Virus record (IMG/VR): IMGVR_UViG_3300020169_000093
Coordinates: 1 to 26,886 of that record
DNA: 26,886 bases
Reading direction: 5' to 3' (one strand)
From: a virus
This document shows, piece by piece, positions 21,012-26,886 of the stretch; position 1 is the stretch's first letter, and every line of letters begins with the position of its first letter. The translations under genes were made by a program, and so were the position numbers. A model generated the notes under the pieces. The model did no database searches, was not told where the DNA came from, and saw only the letters and a list, made by a program, of their open reading frames with translations.

Positions 21012-21233
21012 ATGCTTATTCGAAAAATCTCCATAGGGCCTGATTATAAATCGGGGATGCACTACTTATTAGGCCAGGAGGTTCTCGGTGGCAATTATAA
21101 AATACACCTCATCAAAATTGAGGAGAAATCAAATTCAATTCAAATATGGATAGAGCGCAATAACGAAATAATGCTTTGGAAACATTTTTCGTACACTATG
21201 CCGCTATCTGTAGAGTACAACATTAATTTTTAA
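21012..21233 (+). CDS. Conserved phage protein, 73 aa
   Basis: The 73-residue protein begins MLIRKISIGPDYKSGMHYLLG and ends MPLSVEYNINF. The order (IRKISIGPDYK.GMHY..GQEV, IEEKSNSIQIWIE, MLWK.F..TMP.S.EYN) matches conserved small proteins adjacent to packaging genes in marine phages, as I recall them. It is strand-rich, with no membrane segment, and its role is unknown. The stop overlaps the next ATG (TAATG at 21231-21235). Start and end are well fixed by the coupling. Confidence 0.78.
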   Translation: MLIRKISIGPDYKSGMHYLLGQEVLGGNYKIHLIKIEEKSNSIQIWIERNNEIMLWKHFSYTMPLSVEYNINF

Positions 21234-21796
21234 TGAGGTCACCAGGCGCATTTATAGTAAAGCCAAAAAATAGCAGCAGATACGATAACAAACGAAGGGC
21301 CGACGACGTTGAGTTTATCGTAAGTTCGTCTCAAGAAGACCACAGGTTTTCTAACCGCTACGCTATCGTACAGTCCGTCCCACTTTCTTATTCAGGCCCT
21401 ATAGAGCCAGGAGATACGCTTCTGGTGCATCATAACGTATTTAAATATTACTACGATATGTATGGGGCTCAAAAAAGCGGTCGCAGCTATTTTAAGGACG
21501 ACCTCTTCTTTGTAACCGACGACCAGTTTTTTTTGTACAAAAAAGATGACAAGTGGCGAGCGCACGGGAAGTATTGCTTTGTAGAGCCTGTAGAAGAAAA
21601 AGAATCGTGGATAGGTAAGTTCTCAAAAGAAGAGCCCCTTATCGGAAGGCTTAAGTATGGAAATGACGAGCTCTTAGCGCTCGGTGTAAACGAAGGCGAT
21701 GAGATATCGTTTCTTCCTGATAGCGAGTATGAGTTTACTGTAGATGGGGAAAAGTTGTACCGTATGTTTACTGACAACATAACGCTGGTATTATGA
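21233..21796 (+). CDS. Conserved phage protein with possible GroES-like fold, 187 aa
   Basis: The 187-residue protein starts at ATG 21233 and ends in an ATGA overlap with the next gene. The middle (YAIVQSVPLSYSGPIEPGDTLLVHHN) and the end (LGVNEGDEISFLPDSEYEFTVDGEKLYRMFTDNITLVL) each recall the strand-turn pattern of co-chaperonins, with 'PGDTLLV' and 'GDEISF' echoing the GDIVIF turn of GroES. This is an impression of the fold, not a database match. If correct, the phage carries a second GroES-like protein beside the one at 5125-5382. It is coupled to the packaging genes rather than to groEL. Confidence 0.6.
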   Translation: MRSPGAFIVKPKNSSRYDNKRRADDVEFIVSSSQEDHRFSNRYAIVQSVPLSYSGPIEPGDTLLVHHNVFKYYYDMYGAQKSGRSYFKDDLFFVTDDQFFLYKKDDKWRAHGKYCFVEPVEEKESWIGKFSKEEPLIGRLKYGNDELLALGVNEGDEISFLPDSEYEFTVDGEKLYRMFTDNITLVL

Positions 21797-22077
21797 ACGC
21801 GAAAGAACTCAAAGAAAAAATTATAGCTGCGGGTCACAAGGCGGTAGAGCAGCTTATTAAGGTAGCCAAAGAAGATATCATAAAGCCCGATATAGAAGAC
21901 GAGCTGGCCGCCGACAGGTTAAAGAACGCAGCGGCTACAAAAAAACTTGCTATATTCGATGCGCTAGAGATACTTAACCGTATTGAGCAGGAGAGAGAAA
22001 ATTTAGAGGCGATGGAAAAGCGTGGTGATTCATCTACTAATACCAAGCAAGGATTTGCGGAAAGACGTTCAAAATAA
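21793..22077 (+). CDS. Probable small terminase subunit, 94 aa
   Basis: The 94-residue protein starts at ATG 21793 (ATGA overlap) and ends at 22077, overlapping the TerL frame. It is helical and charged (begins MNAKELKEKIIAAGHKAVEQL; later LNRIEQERENLEAMEKRG) with the conserved-looking ending GFAERRSK. Small helical DNA-binding proteins in this position, directly before TerL, are typically TerS, which selects the packaging site. There is no recognisable helix-turn-helix by eye, so the name rests on position and composition. Confidence 0.65.
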   Translation: MNAKELKEKIIAAGHKAVEQLIKVAKEDIIKPDIEDELAADRLKNAAATKKLAIFDALEILNRIEQERENLEAMEKRGDSSTNTKQGFAERRSK

Positions 22078-24301
22078 ACTGCTTATTTATCTAAATGATA
22101 TAGTTCCCCAAAAGGTACTTACAAGGAAGAATAAAGCTAAAAGTTGGCAATACGGTTATAACGAAGACTATGACTTTGTCGTTATATCAAAAGACGGTAC
22201 GGTAGGTGATGTGGTAGAGATACAGGGCGTACGTATTGCACTCCCTATGGTTTGTAGTAACCCTATAGAGCGAAGCAAATCTAAAAAAGAACAGTACTGG
22301 CAGCCCTTAGAGTACCCTAAAGAACTTACACGTATCAAGACGATATTTCAGTGGAACGAGATGCCCGCTGATTTTAAAGACAGGTGGGTAGATTTCGTGG
22401 AGCGCGAGTTCGACAGACGTGAAAGCGGCGCCTGGTTTATGAATAATGGAGTCCCTACCTACATAACGGGCTCACACTATACGTACCTCCAGTGGACTAA
22501 AATTGACGTAGGGCTCCCTGACTTTCGAGAGGCCAACCGTATATTCTATATCTTCTGGGAGGCTTGCAAGGCAGACAGCCGATGTTTCGGTATGTGCTAC
22601 TTAAAGATTCGTCGTTCAGGATTTTCTTTTATGGGTTCTTCGGAATGCGTCAATATAGGAACTCTCGCTAAGGACGCTCGAGTTGGAATACTTTCTAAAA
22701 CGGGTGCTGACGCCAAAAAGATGTTTACCGATAAGGTGGTTCCTATATCAGCGAACTACCCGTTCTTTTTCAAGCCCATACAAGACGGTATGGATAAGCC
22801 CAAAACAGAGCTTGCATATCGGGTACCTGCGTCAAAGATTACCAAGCGCAATATGTACCTCGATGAGTCTGAAGAGCTTGACGGACTTGATACTACTATA
22901 GACTGGAAGAATACAGCCGACAACAGCTATGACGGAGAGAAGCTTTTGCTCTTGGTTCACGACGAAAGCGGTAAGTGGGAGAAGCCAGAGAATATCCTCA
23001 ATAACTGGCGCGTCACCAAAACTTGTTTGCGATTGGGTAGCCGCATCATAGGGAAGTGTATGATGGGTTCTACGTCCAACGCGCTAAGCAAAGGCGGTGG
23101 GAACTACAAAACGCTATACTCTCAATCTGACGTAAGCAACCGCAACGCTAACGGCCAGACCAAGAGCGGTATGTACAGCCTATTTATTCCTATGGAATGG
23201 AATTTTGAAGGGTATATCGATAGGTATGGTATGCCCGTATTTATAAAGCCTTTGCACGATGTTAAAGGTATTGACGGGCAGTCTATAAAGATGGGGGCTA
23301 TTGAGTATTGGGAAAACGAGGTAGCTTCACTTAAGAACGACCCTGATGCGCTCAACGAGTTCTATCGTCAATTCCCGCGTACTGAGTCCCACGCTTTTCG
23401 TGACGAGAGTAAGCAGTCTATATTTAACCTGACTAAGATATATCAGCAAATTGACTATAACGACGAGATGATAAAGGAGCACTACCTTACTAGGGGTTCT
23501 TTTCATTGGAAAGACGGCCAAAAAGACAGCCAAGTTATATGGACGCCAGAGCGTAACGGTCGTTTTCTTTTGGGGTGGACGCCTCCCGCTAGGATGCAAA
23601 ACCACGTCATTATTCGTAACGGGATGAAGTACCCTGGCAATGAGCATATCGGCTCGCTGGGGTGTGACCCGTACGATATCTCGGGTGTCGTAGGGGGGAG
23701 GGGCTCAAACGGCTCTCTCCACGGGATGACTAAATTCAATATGGACGATGCGCCGAGTAACGAGTTTTTTTTAGAGTATGTCGCTCGTCCTCAGACGGCA
23801 GAGATATTTTTTGAAGAGGTACTGATGGCTTGCGTTTTTTATGGTATGCCTATCCTTACGGAGAATAATAAACCGAGGCTGCTCTACCACTTTAAGAATA
23901 GAGGCTACCGCAAGTTTTCTATGAACCGCCCCGACAAAAAATTCAATAAGCTGTCCAAGACGGAAAAGGAGTTAGGCGGCATACCGAATACATCTGAAGA
24001 CGTTAAGCAGTCTCACGCTTCAGCTATCGAGACGTATATCGAGAAACACGTTGGCATTGATATGGAAGGGACGTACCGAGAACAGGGCGATATAGGTACT
24101 ATGCCATTTACTAGGACGCTCGAAGATTGGGCTAAATTTGATATCAACAACAGGACTCGATTTGACGCTACGATAAGCTCGGGATTGGCTATTATGGCTA
24201 ACCAAAAACACATCTATCAACCTGTTGAAAAGCAATCGAAATTATCTGTTACCTTTGCTAGATACAACAATCGTGGAAATATAAGCGAACTAGTTAAATA
24301 A
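22022..24301 (+). CDS. terL: Terminase large subunit (TerL)
   Basis: The frame from GTG 22022 gives 759 residues and overlaps the previous gene by 56 nt; a start nearer the conserved KDLRKDVQNK (for example TTG 22055) is possible. The ATPase domain shows RRSGFS at 197-202 in the Walker A position, where the usual GK[ST] lysine is absent, a Walker B-like LLLVHDES (Asp314, Glu315) and a motif-C-like MMGSTSN at 347-353. The nuclease domain has GCDPYD (Asp549), TENNKPR (Glu614) and DVKQSH (Asp660) as candidate metal ligands. TerL pumps and cuts DNA at the portal. Its stop overlaps the portal start (TAATG). Size and sequence style resemble crAss-like and related Bacteroidetes phages. Confidence 0.9.
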   Translation: MVIHLLIPSKDLRKDVQNKLLIYLNDIVPQKVLTRKNKAKSWQYGYNEDYDFVVISKDGTVGDVVEIQGVRIALPMVCSNPIERSKSKKEQYWQPLEYPKELTRIKTIFQWNEMPADFKDRWVDFVEREFDRRESGAWFMNNGVPTYITGSHYTYLQWTKIDVGLPDFREANRIFYIFWEACKADSRCFGMCYLKIRRSGFSFMGSSECVNIGTLAKDARVGILSKTGADAKKMFTDKVVPISANYPFFFKPIQDGMDKPKTELAYRVPASKITKRNMYLDESEELDGLDTTIDWKNTADNSYDGEKLLLLVHDESGKWEKPENILNNWRVTKTCLRLGSRIIGKCMMGSTSNALSKGGGNYKTLYSQSDVSNRNANGQTKSGMYSLFIPMEWNFEGYIDRYGMPVFIKPLHDVKGIDGQSIKMGAIEYWENEVASLKNDPDALNEFYRQFPRTESHAFRDESKQSIFNLTKIYQQIDYNDEMIKEHYLTRGSFHWKDGQKDSQVIWTPERNGRFLLGWTPPARMQNHVIIRNGMKYPGNEHIGSLGCDPYDISGVVGGRGSNGSLHGMTKFNMDDAPSNEFFLEYVARPQTAEIFFEEVLMACVFYGMPILTENNKPRLLYHFKNRGYRKFSMNRPDKKFNKLSKTEKELGGIPNTSEDVKQSHASAIETYIEKHVGIDMEGTYREQGDIGTMPFTRTLEDWAKFDINNRTRFDATISSGLAIMANQKHIYQPVEKQSKLSVTFARYNNRGNISELVK

Positions 24302-26736
24302 TGAGAGATGTTCAGGTTAATATAGCATCTGCCTCGTTCCCTACCCAATTTGTTTCTGACGCTGAAAAAGCGACTTATGAGTATGGATTGCAGATTGGAC
24401 AAGCCATTCAATATGAGTGGTTTAAGAGGGATGGAAACGGTTGTCGTTTTTACAGTCAATGGAGAGATTTTAATCGACTCCGATTGTACGCTAGAGGAGA
24501 GCAGTCTATTGCTAAGTACAAAAACGAACTCTCGGTCGATGGCGACCTTTCTTATTTGAACCTGGACTGGACTCCGATTCCAATCATCCCTAAGTTCGTA
24601 GATATCGTAGTCAACGGTATGTCGGACCGCTTGTTTGACGTAAAGGCTTATGCTCAAGACGCTATGTCGTCGGCGAAGCGCAGTAAGTATCAAGATATGA
24701 TAGAGGCTCAGATGGTCTCTAAAGACCTTTTGGTGCAAATCAAAGAAAGCTTTGGCGTAGACCCTTTTACCGTGTCTCCTGACGAGCTTCCCAATAGCGA
24801 TGACGAGTTGTCGCTGTATATGCAACTCAACTATAAGCCAGCTATCGAAATAGCAGAGGAAGAGGCTATCAATACGCTGCTTGAGCAAAACAAATACAAC
24901 GACACGCGCCAGCGCGTAGACTACGACCTTACGGTTTTAGGCGTCGGTATGGTCAAGCACGAGTTCTTAAAGGGCGACGGGGTACAGGTTAGATATGTAG
25001 ACCCCGCAAACGTGGTATATAGTTATACTGAAGACCCGTTTTTTCAGGATAATTTTTACTGGGGAGAAATTAAGACAGTTCCTATCACTGAGCTTATCAA
25101 GATAGACCCTACGCTTACTACGGATGACCTCAAGGAAATTTCAAAGCATTCCCAGAGCTGGTACGATTATTATAACGTACAGCAATTCTACGATAACGAT
25201 ATCTTCTATCAAGATACCACTACCCTTATGTACTTCAACTACAAGACAACGCAGAAGTTTGTCTATAAGAAGAAGGTGATGGATGGTGGAGGAGCCAAGG
25301 TGGTTGAGAAAGACGATACGTTTAACCCGCCAGAAGAGATGATGCAGGAGGGTCGATTCGAAAAAATCGAAAAGACTATCGATGTGTGGTATGAAGGCGT
25401 TATGGTTATGGGGACTAATATTATTCTTAAGTGGGAGATGGCGGAAAATATGGTCCGCCCTAAATCTGCATCGCAGTACGCTACGCCAAATTACTTGGCT
25501 TGTGCGCCACGTATGTACAAGGGTAATATCGAATCTTTGGTTCGGCGTATGATTCCTTTGGCGGACCAGATACAGATTACCCACCTTAAATTACAGCAAG
25601 TAATGTCGCGCATCGTCCCTGACGGTGTGTTCATTGATGCTGACGGACTTAACGAAGTAGACCTCGGGACAGGCAATGCATACAACCCCGAGGACGCCTT
25701 GCGGCTGTACTTCCAGACGGGTAGCGTAGTCGGGCGTAGCTATACACAGGATGGCGAGTTTAATAACGCTCGAGTACCTATTCAGCAACTCACCAGCAAC
25801 TCGGGGCAGTCTAAGATTAGCGCTTTAATTGGGAACTACAATCACTATCTCAATATGATACGTGATATTACGGGCCTCAACGAAGCGCGTGATGGCTCTA
25901 TGCCTGACCCTAATTCGCTCGTAGGGGTACAAAAGCTAGCGGCACTAAACTCTAACGTAGCTACTCGACATATCTTAGATGGTAGCTTATTTATCTTGAA
26001 GTCGTTGGCTGAAGCTTTGTCGTGCAGGGTAGCCGACATCCTGGAGTATGCGGATTTCAAGGAAGAGTTTGCTAATCAAATCGGCAAGTATAATGTTTCT
26101 ATCTTAAACGATATCAAAGATTTATATATCTACGATTTCGGTGTCTTTATTGAGATAGCTCCTGACGAAGAGCAGCGGGCTATGCTAGAGCAGAATATCC
26201 AGATGGCTTTATCTAAGAACGACATTAACTTGGAGGACGCTATCGATATCAGAGAAATTAAAAACATTAAGTTGGCAAACCAACTCCTCAAGCTCAAGCG
26301 CAAGAAGAAGCAAGAGCGCGAGGAAGCTATGCAACTTCAACAGCAGCAGATGCAGGCTCAGCAGCAGTTCGAGTCGCAGAAGTTAGCCACGGAGGCTCAG
26401 ATGATGAAGATACAGGCTGAAGGTCAGCAGAAAGTGCAGATTAAGCAGGCCGAGGTGGCTTTTGATATTGAGCGTATGCAGATGGAAGCCCAGCTTAAAA
26501 ACCAGTTGATGCAGCAGGAGTTTAATTACAATATGCAGCTCAAGGGTGTAACTGAGGAACTTATTGCTGGACGAGAGGATATGCGTGAAGACGCTAAAGC
26601 AAAGCGTATTAGCCAGCAGAATACAGAGCAGTCGAAACTAATTAATCAGCGTAAGAATAACTTACCGCCTATCAATTTTGAATCAAATGAGGATAGCCTT
26701 GATGGCTTTGACCTTGCTGAGTTCGAGCCACGATGA
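24301..26736 (+). CDS. Portal protein
   Basis: The 811-residue protein starts at ATG 24301, inside the TerL stop. Its N-terminal region has the portal-like mix of helices and aromatic residues (YEWFKRDGNGCRFY, then LNLDWTPIPIIPKFVDIVVNGMSDRLF). The middle includes typical wing/stem segments (IEEEAINTLLEQNKYNDT-like and VRYVDPANVVYSY). From about residue 680 the C-terminal tail is a Gln-rich coiled coil (LQQQQMQAQQQFESQKL), followed by a disordered, acidic end (SNEDSLDGFDLAEFEPR). Portal proteins form the dodecameric DNA gate at one vertex. Size and position after TerL support the call; the Gln-rich tail may reach into the virion or bind the scaffold. Confidence 0.88.
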   Translation: MRDVQVNIASASFPTQFVSDAEKATYEYGLQIGQAIQYEWFKRDGNGCRFYSQWRDFNRLRLYARGEQSIAKYKNELSVDGDLSYLNLDWTPIPIIPKFVDIVVNGMSDRLFDVKAYAQDAMSSAKRSKYQDMIEAQMVSKDLLVQIKESFGVDPFTVSPDELPNSDDELSLYMQLNYKPAIEIAEEEAINTLLEQNKYNDTRQRVDYDLTVLGVGMVKHEFLKGDGVQVRYVDPANVVYSYTEDPFFQDNFYWGEIKTVPITELIKIDPTLTTDDLKEISKHSQSWYDYYNVQQFYDNDIFYQDTTTLMYFNYKTTQKFVYKKKVMDGGGAKVVEKDDTFNPPEEMMQEGRFEKIEKTIDVWYEGVMVMGTNIILKWEMAENMVRPKSASQYATPNYLACAPRMYKGNIESLVRRMIPLADQIQITHLKLQQVMSRIVPDGVFIDADGLNEVDLGTGNAYNPEDALRLYFQTGSVVGRSYTQDGEFNNARVPIQQLTSNSGQSKISALIGNYNHYLNMIRDITGLNEARDGSMPDPNSLVGVQKLAALNSNVATRHILDGSLFILKSLAEALSCRVADILEYADFKEEFANQIGKYNVSILNDIKDLYIYDFGVFIEIAPDEEQRAMLEQNIQMALSKNDINLEDAIDIREIKNIKLANQLLKLKRKKKQEREEAMQLQQQQMQAQQQFESQKLATEAQMMKIQAEGQQKVQIKQAEVAFDIERMQMEAQLKNQLMQQEFNYNMQLKGVTEELIAGREDMREDAKAKRISQQNTEQSKLINQRKNNLPPINFESNEDSLDGFDLAEFEPR

Positions 26737-26753
26737 TGTCGGTAAAAAATAAT

Positions 26754-26761
26754 TATCTTTG
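26754..26761 (+). promoter_or_regulatory. -7 box TATCTTTG before the next head gene
   Basis: TATCTTTG followed by CA is an excellent match to the Bacteroidetes -7 consensus, ending 15 nt before ATG 26777. The -33 region has no clear TTG. It lies in the 40-base gap after the portal gene and would start a separate transcript for the capsid genes. Confidence 0.6.
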
Positions 26762-26776
26762 CACAAATTAAATACA

Positions 26777-26886
26777 ATGGAAATTAAAGTACGAGACCTA
26801 GGCGTAGTAGAAGAGAAGTCTGTTGCAGAAGTGGAACAGGAGCTTCTTGAAAAGCACGAAGCCGAAATAAATGGTGAAACACCTGA
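26777..26886 (+). CDS. Partial head-region protein (N-terminus only)
   Basis: The frame opens at ATG 26777 and runs off the window after 36 complete codons. The visible part is acidic and helical: MEIKVRDLGVVEEKSVAEVE, then QELLEKHEAEINGETP. Position right after the portal, plus an acidic coiled-coil-like start, fits a scaffolding, protease or internal head protein that precedes the major capsid gene. The function cannot be settled from 36 residues. A -7 promoter box lies 15 nt upstream. Confidence 0.7.
   Translation, partial: MEIKVRDLGVVEEKSVAEVEQELLEKHEAEINGETP

Noticed and set aside
1-26886. Stop-codon recoding as found in some crAss-like phages
   Set aside because: TAG ends the protease and GroES-like genes, TGA ends groEL and others, and TAA ends many, so all three act as stops.

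Overview
The window looks like part of the genome of a tailed double-stranded DNA phage of Bacteroidetes, probably from a marine flavobacterium-like host. Four independent signs support this: a large terminase subunit followed directly by a portal protein; a long run of fibre, adhesin and lysis genes packed head to tail with TAATG/ATGA overlaps; Bacteroidetes-type -7 promoter boxes (TAnnTTTG) a short distance before several genes, with A-rich leaders instead of Shine-Dalgarno sites; and BspA-type repeats. The sizes and order of TerL (about 759 aa) and portal (811 aa) resemble crAss-like phages, but I cannot prove that assignment without a search. TAA, TAG and TGA all end genes here, so there is no sign of stop-codon recoding.

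Layout. (1) 1-1012, minus strand: a partial acidic-tailed protein, a small unknown gene, and between them a 46-nt tRNA-like fold. This end is visibly richer in G+C than the rest. (2) 1013-1538: a gene-free divergent gap holding a cluster of inverted repeats. (3) 1539-1908, plus strand: two tiny coupled genes and a terminator. (4) 1850-2182: an AT-rich gap with eight copies of TGTAGA/TCTACA, leading into a secreted M43-type metalloprotease with a dockerin-like tail. (5) 3240-5382: a chaperone operon with a GroEL, a small conserved gene and a GroES-like co-chaperonin. (6) 5348-5827, minus strand: a winged-helix protein whose putative promoter is interleaved with that of the rightward block. (7) 5865-8477: small basic proteins and two virion-like proteins. 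(8) 8479-16269: a 2596-residue adhesin with two PKD-like domains, two BspA-like repeat blocks and six LamG-type modules. (9) 16269-18048: small genes and a lysis cassette (membrane or coiled-coil proteins, a T7-lysozyme-type amidase, a holin-like protein). (10) 18055-20742: a second, internally repeated fibre protein. (11) 20757-26736: small conserved genes, a putative small terminase, TerL and portal, then a new promoter and the start of the next head gene, cut by the window edge.

How it fits together. TerL and portal package DNA and form the portal vertex. The phage GroEL/GroES pair probably folds virion or replication proteins. The long adhesin and the second fibre probably contact the host surface, and the amidase with its small membrane partners should open the cell. 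The secreted protease is unusual cargo for a phage. The winged-helix gene, the only leftward gene in the rightward block, sits where it could control the switch into structural gene expression. The adhesin's alternating high-GC conserved and low-GC variable segments look like a cassette system for changing receptor specificity by recombination.
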